Below, piece after piece: positions 25,906-35,785 of a DNA stretch of 64,000 nucleotides. The notes below the pieces were generated by a model that was given only the letters and a program-made list of their open reading frames with translations, did not search any database and had not been told where the DNA came from. This stretch comes from Galaxea fascicularis (taxonomy: Eukaryota; Cnidaria; Anthozoa; Scleractinia; Euphylliidae), in the NCBI GenBank assembly GCA_948470475.1, contig OX419346.1, positions 3,939,231-4,003,230 of the forward strand. The letters run 5' to 3'. Every line of letters begins with the position of its first letter. The stretch's first letter is position 1. The position numbers were made by a program, and so were the translations under genes.

Positions 25906-26091
25906 GCGCTTAGCGGACATTAGTGGCGCTTTGCGGACCGTTTGTAGGGGCGCTGAGCGGACATGCAGCGCTTTCCGGACAGCGACGGCGCTGAGCGGAC
26001 GTTTTCCCGTGGCGCTTAGCGGACGCTGTGGCGCTTTGCGGACACAAATGGCGTTTAGCGGACATGATGCAAATTTTGGCGCTTAGCGGAC
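25906..26091 (+). repeat. Left subterminal array of nine GCGCTTAGCGGAC units
   Basis: Nine direct copies of GGCGCTTWGCGGAC lie at about 25906, 25925, 25949, 25968, 25987, 26011, 26030, 26050 and 26078. They are spaced 19-28 bp, about two helical turns, with unrelated spacers. A tenth, truncated copy lies at 26104. In CACTA elements such motifs bind the transposase; that role is inferred here. Confidence 0.85.
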
Positions 26092-26794
26092 TGTCCGATT
26101 CAATGGCGCTTTTTTCCGTTTTTTCAATGTTTGCCCGTTTTTCGATAATAGAGCCGAAAAGATTCATACTTTGTATTCTAACACATACCTATATCTCCTA
26201 CTTAACGTGCGTTGTTTTTGTTCGATTTTACACATTTTGGGCGTACCTTTCCCTTGACAGGTGTTTTTCTAATTGACAGGTGTCAATCATCTAGGATTTA
26301 CCTACGTGATGACCAAAATGTTTGACTTGACACTATCTAAAATCTTGCTGACTTTGAAGTTTTTAGGTATAAATAAGAAAAAGATATAACTGTTCAAGGA
26401 TGGTACTGCAGCCGCCATATTGAATTAATTATTAGAGCTCTTAGAGGTGAATGCACTTGTCTAGACACTGTAGATTGTAGTGATGATAACGTAATGTAAT
26501 AAACAATAAATTCACTTGTAGGTGTCCTTAGCTTTACATGAGAGTTTTCTATAGTTGATGATATAGAGAAACGGTTTTAAGCAGAACTTAAACAATTATT
26601 ATGAACAAAACGATTTTGATTTGTCCATAATAATTAAAAAATTAAAAGGTCGAGACAGCAGGAAGCAAATCGCAATTTTTAAGATAACGTCACGTTTTAA
26701 TTTATAAGACATGCTTCGATGTTGCTAACATCATCGTCAGTTACAGAATATTTGAAAACCGTTAGGACTATATAACAACTAGGCAAAACATGCA

Positions 26795-27495
26795 TAATTA
26801 ATTATGATAAAGTGACGACAAATTGATTACATATTATATTTGAGTGAATTACAAAGTGTTCGAAAGGATAGAAAGCCTAAATCGTAATTGTCAGGTTGAC
26901 GTGATGAACTTGTTGATTTAAATTGGGCTTTTCCCAATTAAGTTGAAATTGAGGAGGGGCGGAATCAAGGATTTCGAAACAATCCGCAGTGCAAGATTGA
27001 CGACAACGTTCTGAGCTTTGTAAGTGTGAGGACTTGTCTGAAGAGAGATTTTCACGAACGCGTGTGGAAAAATGACGACCAGTTTCGCCGATTTAGCAAG
27101 CATTACAGCAAGCACAAGTAAATTTGTAAATCACACGTGAACGAAGTTCTCTAGGGGCAGAATCCTTCACTGAGAAAAGATTTCTTAATCTAAACGTGGT
27201 AAACACCAATTTGATGTCAAGATCATTACAATAACGATTAACAACAGTAACAAGGCGGCGTATTTTGCTTTGAGCTACAGTAGAAAAACGGCCTAAATAA
27301 GGCAACTTATAAAAGTATTGTTTACCCTTTGAAATATTGTTATCGGTCAATGGCTGTGTTCAAGTATCGGTAGACGCATTTATCGATGAGGTGAACGTTG
27401 AACGGGCTTTGCAATTGGGCTTTATATTCTTTGAAACACCTTGTAACTCACTCAAATATGTAATCAATTTTTTGTCACTTTATCACAATTAATTA
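26795..27495. repeat. Inverted flanks enclosing a Penelope-like fragment
   Basis: The arm at 26795-26852 (from TAATTAATTATGATAAAGTG) and the arm at 27443-27495, whose complement starts TAATTAATTGTGATAAAGTG, are about 90% alike apart from a 5-bp indel. They bracket the fragment at 26877-27350. Penelope-like elements often carry inverted terminal copies. Confidence 0.7.
26877..27350 (-). mobile_element. Penelope-like element fragment (C-terminal part, GIY-YIG start)
   Basis: The minus strand encodes a region typical of Penelope-like retroelements: KLPYLGRFS, DLDIKLVFT, NLFSVKDSAP and RVIYKFTC, then a CNAC/IGETGRHFSTRVRE segment, the start of the GIY-YIG endonuclease. The reading frame breaks near 27112, where a stop or frameshift replaces the expected tyrosine codon, then continues in another frame to a TAG at 26877. 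The reverse transcriptase proper is missing. It is a dead, 5'-truncated copy inside the CACTA-like element. Confidence 0.8.
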
Positions 27496-27499
27496 CAGT

Positions 27500-30400
27500 A
27501 TCGCAGACAGTATCACAGACTGCATATGCACAGCTGACCAGCCAAAAATCTTGAAAACTGGTCTGACATCTTCAAATTTGTTATCAGTGAAACGAAATGG
27601 CATCAACAAATGGCGGTTTGAGCTCTCGTGTTTAAGGTGGTTGTAGACACAACTTTGGCCTTACATGTAATTTTTTGAAAAAGTTTTGAAAAAGTTATTT
27701 GAAAAGTTCAAGAAAGAAGTGAGTACAAGAAGCCTGGCTCATGGCTCGACCGAATTAAAATTAAATCCTGTATATAGTTTAGCTGGCGAAACTCATTGTG
27801 GCTGTTTTTACATAATTTGGCAATTGTGAATTTGATGTCTCTTGGTTTCAAATTAAGTAACTTGAGCACATAAATAGATGTAATGAACATTATGTTTGCT
27901 TAAATTCACAGCACATTGACATTGCAAATATGAGATTGAATTTGTCTACATGAGTCGCTTATGCCTCACCTCTTGCTTGTGTATTTAAATCAATTGCCGG
28001 TTTTCACTGTCACACCTTCATCAAAACCATTTAACAAATAAAGTCAAGAATCAAAGAGACAAAAGAAGATGAATATTCAAACAGCCTTGCAAAGATTCAG
28101 GTCTGTGCGATGTTTCGTGCGGGAGATATTCGAAGAAATGTTCTACTTAAATTTTAAGGCTTTATGGAGACGCCATGTTTGTGTCCCTCTGAGGGGCACA
28201 AATATGGCGGCCGGAAGCTAACAAAAACATATGTCATCGAGTTTTACTGTAAAAAGCCCATAGTCGTCCTCTGAGGGCTCATAAACAGCTACATGGGTAC
28301 TTATTCTCATTCAAGGACTGTTCAGTTTGCGAAATCTCAGCGGCTGTCACTTTTTTTGACCGGCTACGTGACAGTATTCTCGGCCGCCAGTTTAATATCG
28401 TGTCACGCAAAAGCTTAGAAATTCAACCTTGCTTTATCACAAGACGAAAAAACCAATCAAAATGAAAATTTTTGAAAAGATAAGTCTTCAGCTGTTCTAG
28501 TTCAGTCCTAACTAAACTAAAATCTCAAAAGGATAAATAATTCCTTATTTTTTATTTTGATGACGTCATGTGAAAACCGAGAATTGTTACAACTGAGTCA
28601 TGCGATTTTTCAACAATATCTTTTTGCTTAGACTGCAAATTAAGTTGTCTGCCTTGATGAATCTGTTTTCTTGAGGCTTTGTAGAATTGGAGTAGTGTTA
28701 CAAACTAATAAATCTGGGATGATCACAGAAAATCCACATTTGGGACAAATGTTAGCTGTGGCAATTATTTGATTCAAGTGTAGCTTGATATTGTAATACA
28801 GTGGAATTATGATAATCCTGATTTAGTCGAACAAAGGGAAAAAATGGTTTGAGAAATCGGGCAATTCGCTCATCTAAGATTTGGTTTCCAGAATAAATTG
28901 AATATTTCTGCCCATTTAATTTGCCGCAGGGCTTAAAAGATCGAGAGAAAATTATTGGCAACACAGTAATTGTTGTTGTTTGGTGATACAAAACACCGAT
29001 ACAGTATGACAAAAATATGTCAGTGTACATTTGCAAAAAAAAAAAACCTTCCAAAGTATGATGGTTGAAGTCTAAAAATAATAAAGGATGTGCTTTTTAG
29101 AACATTATTGAGCTTTCTTATGCAGGTATTTTAATAGCAACATAAAGTTGTTTTATAATTCAAAGTTTGTGCCAGGCTTAATCTCATTAGATGCCAACCG
29201 TCAAGAAATGGACTTATATTAATTGCAGTGCACTCAGTTTTCACTACCTCTGTAAAATATTAAAATAATGTAGAAGCCATGGTCATTTCTGCCGGTTTGT
29301 TTTTCTGAAAATGGGAAACAAGAGCAAAAATCTGAATTTCATAGTATATAAAACGAAGGGTTAGTTTTCCTATCAATTCAAGGTAAGATTAAACAACAAG
29401 AATAAACGTACTACAAGAGCAAAAATCTGAATCTCATGTGACTTCTGACCTTTGATTAAACATTGCAAAACAACATTTTTATCATAAGTGTAAGTTAAAT
29501 GAACAACATTGCTTTTGGCATATAGCAAAACAAATTTGTGCAGAAAACACCGGTAAATAATAAGCTTAAGTTAATCAGGGTCAATCAGAGACAAGCTTTT
29601 ACTTATGCCATAAGAGGACTGCTTCGAGGCCAAAATCGGCCGTTGTATCATTTAATTTCTTGCAAAGCAAAATGAACCCGGACTGTCACTTTCACAGGAT
29701 TGCGGTTGTTTCGCCACCGAATAGTGAAATAATTAAAAAATTACATAGTCGGTGTTCTAACTATGTAGAGTATTAATACTGGCTTGGATTGGTTCGTGAA
29801 ATTTGAAGCACTTCGAGACGTTGGCGAACTGGCCGGCGAAACGACCGTTTACCCCTTTACAAGATCACAACACACTGCAATGGAAACCACTGTAGAAAAT
29901 GCAATTTATTTAAATTTAAGACTTACAGTCATTACCAGGATGATGTTAGCCTCAATCGACTTCGATTCCTTTCTCAGTGTATTACAGCCGTCATCGGAGA
30001 GTTATTTAAAGAAGTCGTCAATGGCAGCGAATCTCATTTCAAAACCGTTTCCAGAAATACGACGCTAGTTCAGTCAAATGTTTTGCTAACCAGGACAATC
30101 CACCACAGAAAATATAGTTTACGACGCGACTCTCGACATTCGGTGCTGGAAGGGTTTCCATGGCTACTCGAAATCCACGCGAGCAACACAAACTTTGCGT
30201 GTACCCCCACGCGTTTTAATGAACGACAAACACTATATATAATTACAGCGCGGGTGTCGGACTTAACGGTCATTGCCGTCGAATATGGCTCCTTTTGGAA
30301 AGAGATAATTATTGGTTCGATGACTAGTTTAAAACCAGAGAAATTCTTTAAAATAAATTTGGTTCTGAAACTTTGTTGCTCTGCCCCCTCCCCCCCAACG

Positions 30401-31120
30401 CCGGAGAATTGAGGTTTACTGGAACCCAGTGCATTTCCGCGTCTTCGGTCGCAATGACCTAACGGATAATTTTGTGGCGACACTTTGACCGTTAGTTTTA
30501 AAAATAAATTTTCTAAATTAAACTATTTGCGAAAAGATATATGTTTTTAATGTTTGAAACTGATTCCCAAGAGCTGTACTATCAACGCGTTTTATGGATA
30601 TGATACATGTCCTGGAAAGCTTTATTAACTCCCCTTTAAACCCCTCCGACCTCTTCCCAAGCTCATTAAATTATAACGCGTGCGCCTTCAGATTTTTTTT
30701 CTTTTTGTTTGTTTGTTTTGTTTTGTTTTTGTTTTTGTTTTTGTTTTTTTAATAAGCACCCCCTCTCTATAAATCCCACCTCCGCATTGATGGTAGATCA
30801 TATCATCACAGTCATTTGAACAAAAGAAGAAGCCAATTTTAGGCGTTAACAATATGCTTACTCACCCGTGCGGTATTCCAAAAATAAGGAGCTTTAAATT
30901 ACGAATCTGTTTGAGCTAAGAAGAACAGTAGAACCCTCTGTCAAACGCCGCTGGCCCTTATGATTTTCCCATGACGATTTTTCTTACAGTTGAAAACTTT
31001 ATAAGCACCTTAAAAAGGGAATAATGATGTCCATAAACAAAAATGTGTACTTACCAAAGATGGAGTCTTCAGTGTACGGCAGAGAGAAGTCTGAGAACAA
31101 CTTCAATAACTCTGACTCTA
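27500..31120. other. Internal, non-coding part of the CACTA-like element
   Basis: No transposase or other gene is recognised. The longest frames (28752-29054, 29784-30068 and 30070-30483) match no family known to me, and those near 30.1 kb overlap on opposite strands. A T/G-rich tract lies at 30694-30747. A short direct repeat (GAGCAAAAATCTGAAT) occurs near 29323 and 29418. Confidence 0.4.
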
Positions 31121-31122
31121 CT

Positions 31123-32230
31123 GGCGCTTTCCGGACAGATGACAATCACATTATGCCAATTGTTTTAATTAAAGAAGATTGGAGGCTTTTTGAGTTACAT
31201 TCAAGAAAGTACCACCTAAGCGTTAACTTAAACGTTAAAAAATGACATAATATTGCGTATAACAATAAGTATTAAGCACCTTGCGCAACTTCAACAAAAG
31301 GCGCTCTGCGGACATAAGAAGCTCTTTGAACGGTAACATAAAGATCGTTGCTGACGCCACAAATCTTAACAAATTAAGCTTGCACTCCACCCAACTATTG
31401 CCAATACGTACATGTACCAATATTTAAAATATCAAGCTAGAAGCTCGCTTAGTTCACAAATTATGAATATATTATAAATGGTCACTAAATAGGTGAAAAA
31501 CGTATTTTCAGAAAACGTACGAAAAACTTGCCCCCGAAAAAATGTTCCAGTGTTTCAAGCCCAAGCTCTCAAATATTACAGTTTATGCGAAGTTTAAAGT
31601 TTTCAGGGGGTAAGCCAGGAAATGCTCAAGTATTGGCGATGTTACAGACATTTGAACATTAGACGCAAATGACGTTTGCGTCGTTGATCGGTGACATAAA
31701 CAAATCTCTACGGAATGCGTTTGCAGCCAGAATTTTTGTTATACCTCTAATATGAAGGCATTAACAAGATTTTTGTTTTGGACAAGTTTCGAAAAGTTAC
31801 CATGCAAATTATTTTTTTAAATAATTTTTCAAAGTTTACTGTGATTGCAGCCTTAGTGCATGTCTTAAACTGTGGAAATTAACAAGATGTCTTTCTGTTG
31901 ATCTAACAAAAGTACACGGTTATAAAGAACAAAGACAGTTGTGAAACATACTTAGGAACCAAGGAAATTCCTTTTTAAATAAAGGCGCTAAATCTCTCCA
32001 GAGTTAGCCAAAATCACCCTTTTCTGGCGCTTTGCGGACATGAAAATAATTGAAAAAATCTGTAAAAAATTCCCTTTAAGGCCTAATAGTTTGACACATT
32101 GCACAAAAGCATAGAAAAACATATTCTTTAATGTGGTGTACAAAAACTGGCTAACTCTCACGGTTTAAGACAACTTCTTTCACAAAAGTGCAAAAATATC
32201 ACACTTTGATGGAATGGCGCTTTGCGGACA
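31123..32230 (+). repeat. Right subterminal motif copies of the CACTA-like element
   Basis: Four dispersed copies of GGCGCTTTGCGGACA or close variants lie at 31123, 31300, 32026 and 32216. They have the same orientation as the left array. Only the terminal copy at 32791 is inverted. Open frames between them are not convincing. Confidence 0.75.
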
Positions 32231-32820
32231 TTTTGTCACACTCAAACGTTCCTCACTAAAAGACGTGCTGACAGCAACAAATAAACGCGATTTGGCTCAA
32301 ACTTTTCATACGTATTGCCCATACATACATCTAACTTTGGGGTGAAAATTACCTCTAACTCCCGCAAAATGATAGAGTTAGAGAACGAGAAAGTCAAAAA
32401 TGTACAAACATGGGGCTTCCCGATTTTCGCGTAACCTGAAACACCCACTCGACATTATGCCTTAACTGAACTTTTTCGGACGAAATATCTATGCTTTTTT
32501 AAATTGCTATATCTACTTGCCGCAACTCTATAAGCCTGTTTTAGACAGCTAAAGCCAACATTTGGTCTATTTCTAGGTTTTAAAGCGATTTCATAGCACG
32601 AACGGGCAGCAATGGCGCCAACCGGACGCATTTTTGCCTTTACCAGACTATTTCTCCAACACAATTGAACAGAATACACTCATAAACTAAGATTACATAG
32701 ACTTTAGTCTAAGCCATGCTTTTGCCAAGTTTCAAGTAATTTTAGTTTATTGTTGCTGAATGATAGCCTGTTGGAGTTACCTAGAAAAAGTGTCCGCATA
32801 GCGACCTAACGGGAGGAGTG

Positions 32821-32865
32821 GTAGTAGTAGTGGTGGTGGTGGTGGTAGTAGTAGTAGTAGTAGTG
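32821..32865 (+). repeat. GTA/GTG microsatellite, right half
   Basis: GTA and GTG triplets start immediately after the right end of the CACTA-like element. They continue the array that ends at 25892. Confidence 0.9.
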
Positions 32866-33100
32866 GGTGCCTGGTAGTAATAGTGTTGGTATACTGCCAG
32901 TTATTCTAGTAACAACAGTTACGTTTAAAATAGCAGTGCATGGTAAATGGCAACTTTATGGAATGTTTTTGTTCGCGTTCTTGAGCCATTTTCAGAATTT
33001 ATGCCTTGCATAAATAAATTACATTGCTCCAGTTGGTATCCTCCCTCATAGGCTCTGTGGATGTAAAAGACTCCCAACCATTCCATTGTTAAATTTCCAG

Positions 33101-33252
33101 GTCAACAGGATGCCCGAACAGGGCCACCTTCGCCACGTGATAACCATTACAACTACCGCGTTCTTAATGTCTTCACCGTCACATCCACTGACATCCATTT
33201 CTACGCTAAACTATGGCTTCAGCTTTGTGATATCATCGGTTGCAATAGTTGA
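33101..33252 (+). CDS. Possible terminal exon of an unseen gene
   Basis: It follows the acceptor-like AAATTTCCAG. A frame entered at phase 2 reads 49 residues rich in aromatics (NHYNYRVLNVFTVTS, HFYAKLWLQLC) to a TGA. An AATAAA lies at about 33464. A competing frame is open to 33388. No upstream exon is visible; the CACTA-like element ends only 280 bp before. No family assigned. Confidence 0.18.
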
Positions 33253-33366
33253 CATAGGAATCCACTTAAAGAACATGGGAGATGCTCTACAAAGTGCACA
33301 TGCCAAGCACGTGGTGGGGTTTAAGTCTCATATGCTTCTCAAGTGGTGTATTCGTGCCTTGCAAGT

Positions 33367-33537
33367 GATGTTCGATGCCGTTGCGTAAAGGACAGATGGT
33401 CGTAAACAGTGACGCAAGAAATAGTTTTGAAAACATGAACAGGATGTTCGATGTTGTTGTGTAAATAAAAGTCTTCCTCTGGGGAGCAATAAGTTTGAAA
33501 AACAAGAAAGGAAGGGATAGTTTTGATAACATGAGCA
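33367..33537 (+). repeat. Diverged tandem duplication
   Basis: Two direct units of about 80-90 bp share GATGTTCGATG, a GTTGYGTAAA block and GATAGTTTTGATAACATGA-like ends. The second contains GTAAATAAAAG. This looks like an old local duplication. Confidence 0.45.
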
Positions 33538-33539
33538 CG

Positions 33540-34840
33540 ATAGACCAAAGGCCAAAAAAAAAAACAAAACATTTCCTTAGCTATGGATAAATTTGTAAAT
33601 ATGTAAATAAAAACAAGAGATGCTTTTTGTGACTCAAGCAGCGTCCCCGGGTGGAGATAGAGACAAGAGAAATATCAACAAGAGGAAGTTCAGTTATACA
33701 ACTTTAGTACAGTGTAGAAGACATTGAATCTACTCAAAAGTTTTGTGTCATTTCATAACATTAATTTCGTTAATAAAAGAGGCAAGCGGAAAATCGATTC
33801 GGTATTCACATTTCCGATACATACCTTGATTTCTATGATTTCTTCTCCACTGCTGGGAATTGAACTTTTCATTATACTTTTATTAGTTTATAGAGATCTT
33901 TTCTCCTGCCCTACAGAGCTCAGTATTTTAAGGACAGTACATCTCGTTCACACAAAGTTACGTTTTCCTTTTTCTTTGCCAAAACGTAGGTTTAGAGCGG
34001 ATGGCTTATGCAAGGTAAAAAGTAATGCTAAGATGTAACAAAGCGTTTTTTCTGAGATAATCAATCGACAATCGTATCCCTGTAAAATCCATGGTTATCA
34101 CCTGTTTTCTGTTTCAATAGCCTTTGCGATTGTCGGCTATCCCCGGATACACATGCCAGCATACAACGGACAAAAATGCGCTTGAGCCAGGAAGCAACGT
34201 CCTTGAAAAAACCAAGAGTTATGGGCCGTCCCAAGATGCGCAGAGCAATAGGCAGCACTGCTTATGAAGTATTACGCCCTTTTACACTTGTATTTATATA
34301 TTTTCTTGACAAAAAAATTAAGTTTATGTTGGCCCGCAGTTAGCAAATTTGCTATTCGCAGCGGGTCAGTCATCAACGTACTTTTAGTTACAATATAAAG
34401 TAAAGAAAGTAAAAACTAACGAGTTAGACATTGCAAGTTAAAGTAGAAAGAGAAGCATAACTGGTAAATACATCAATATTTACATAGTGTTCCAATAAAG
34501 TATAGGAACAAATTAGATACTAAAGTAATTGGATCAATTTGTTTTAATTGAGCAGTTTTTGAGTTTGGAGGTAATACTTTCAACATCAAGGTAAGAATCT
34601 TCACTACTCAGGAACTGAAATAAAGACTTTTTTATTTGTTTTTTTAAAGGCTTTTTTTGATAATGTTTTACATTCACTCTGTTCTGAAGAAAACGGCTCT
34701 TGGTGAGAAGCATTTGTGAGTCTTGCATTTTGTTTCAACTTTAGTTTCAATCTACTCATTTACTCATTCCTAAGACTTTGGGCCACAATTTCACGACAAC
34801 ACCAGTACATTGTTTGTGTTTTTTAACGCCTTTTTATATC
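33540..34840. other. No gene recognised
   Basis: Open frames at 33724-34038 (+), 34061-34258 (-) and 34534-34728 (-) show no domain and no supporting splice or polyadenylation signals. No transposon ends seen. Confidence 0.4.
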
Positions 34841-34841
34841 T

Positions 34842-35345
34842 AAAGCCCATCCCAATAAAACGTTTCGTTTCCTATCGCCCCGTCTCTTGTGATGGTGGGT
34901 CGGTCGGTCGGGCAAAGAGAAAAAAAGAAAAAGAAAAAAGAATGAACATTTGAAGGGGTCTGGGTTCCAGAGAAAGCCGGGCTGCTAAGTAAGAAAGCCT
35001 GGTTACAAAGTCAACTCGAAAACGTGGTCTTTTCGTTCGTTATTATTTTGCATATTAAATCTCACCTTTAATCTGTAAGATATTTATAATCAGATGGTAA
35101 AATATGTATATTAACACGACTTAGTATCAAATGTCTAAACAGCCTGTAAAACTGAAACGTAGTATCGATGCTAATTAACGACAAGGACATCACATCATAC
35201 CAATAATAAAACAAGATCGTATGCTAGTAAATTAAACTACTTGCTCCTTTGACTAAAGAATCTGGAATTTTTTTTACCTTTCGAAAAAAAAAAAATGGGT
35301 TGGTCGGGCGATAAGAAACGAAACATTTTACTGGGATGGTCTAAA
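34842..35345. mobile_element. Inverted-repeat DNA element, ~500 bp
   Basis: The left arm TAAAGCCCATCCCAATAAAA, continuing into GTTTCGTTTCCTATCGCCC, pairs with a right arm whose complement reads TTTAGACCATCCCAGTAAAA and GTTTCGTTTCTTATCGCCC. The interior is AT-rich and non-coding. Probably a MITE; target duplication not resolved. Confidence 0.6.
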
Positions 35346-35785
35346 ACAATTTTGAGGTTAAATTTATGATTCCTACTTCTGTATTCCACTGTTTTTTTGC
35401 AAAGCAGCGTTGCTACGTTTGTTAACAACATATTTGTAATCAACTCGCAAAAGGCGTACTCGTGAAATCAATTGAACTCAAACTAGATTGAACTGTAGCA
35501 AACCTGGTCTTTGTAAAATTACACATGTCTGAAAATACATACAACTATAGAACTTGATAGTAGCATAAACCGGTAAATCAGGTTGAACTCTCGCAATAGT
35601 TCGGTACAAATGAAACCATCATTGTGACTAAATATTGTGAACAAAAAAAACGTGACTGTTCGTGAAAATGTCAGACTATTCCCTACTTTCTTGCAAGACA
35701 TTCCATGGATTTGATAAAAGAACTTGAGGTGCTAATTATTTAAATCCACAAAGATCCAAGTTAGTACTACGTTCAATATCAAAAG

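Larger units (their letters stand above)
25893..32820. mobile_element. CACTA/EnSpm-like DNA transposon, ~6.9 kb, apparently non-autonomous
   Basis: The left end CACTCCTCC is mirrored by GGAGGAGTG at 32812-32820. Both ends continue into an imperfect inverted repeat holding the motif GCGGACA. The element is flanked by GTA on each side, a 3-bp target duplication, and sits in a GTA microsatellite. CACT termini, 3-bp duplications and repeated subterminal motifs are the hallmarks of the CACTA/EnSpm superfamily. Subterminal motifs (GGCGCTTWGCGGACA) number nine at 25906-26091, with four more at 31123, 31300, 32026 and 32216. Inside I find no transposase, only a Penelope-like fragment with inverted flanks and unassigned AT-rich sequence. 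The duplication is ambiguous because the target is itself GTA-repetitive. Other superfamilies with 3-bp duplications (for example Chapaev3) are possible. Confidence 0.72.

Noticed and set aside
30070..30483. Opposed 137- and 109-codon frames as a possible transposase
   Set aside because: They overlap on opposite strands, show no catalytic motif and match no transposase family I know.
34061..34258. 65-codon minus-strand frame with protein-like composition
   Set aside because: Starts on GTG, a second frame is nearly as open, and there is no splice or polyadenylation support or known domain.
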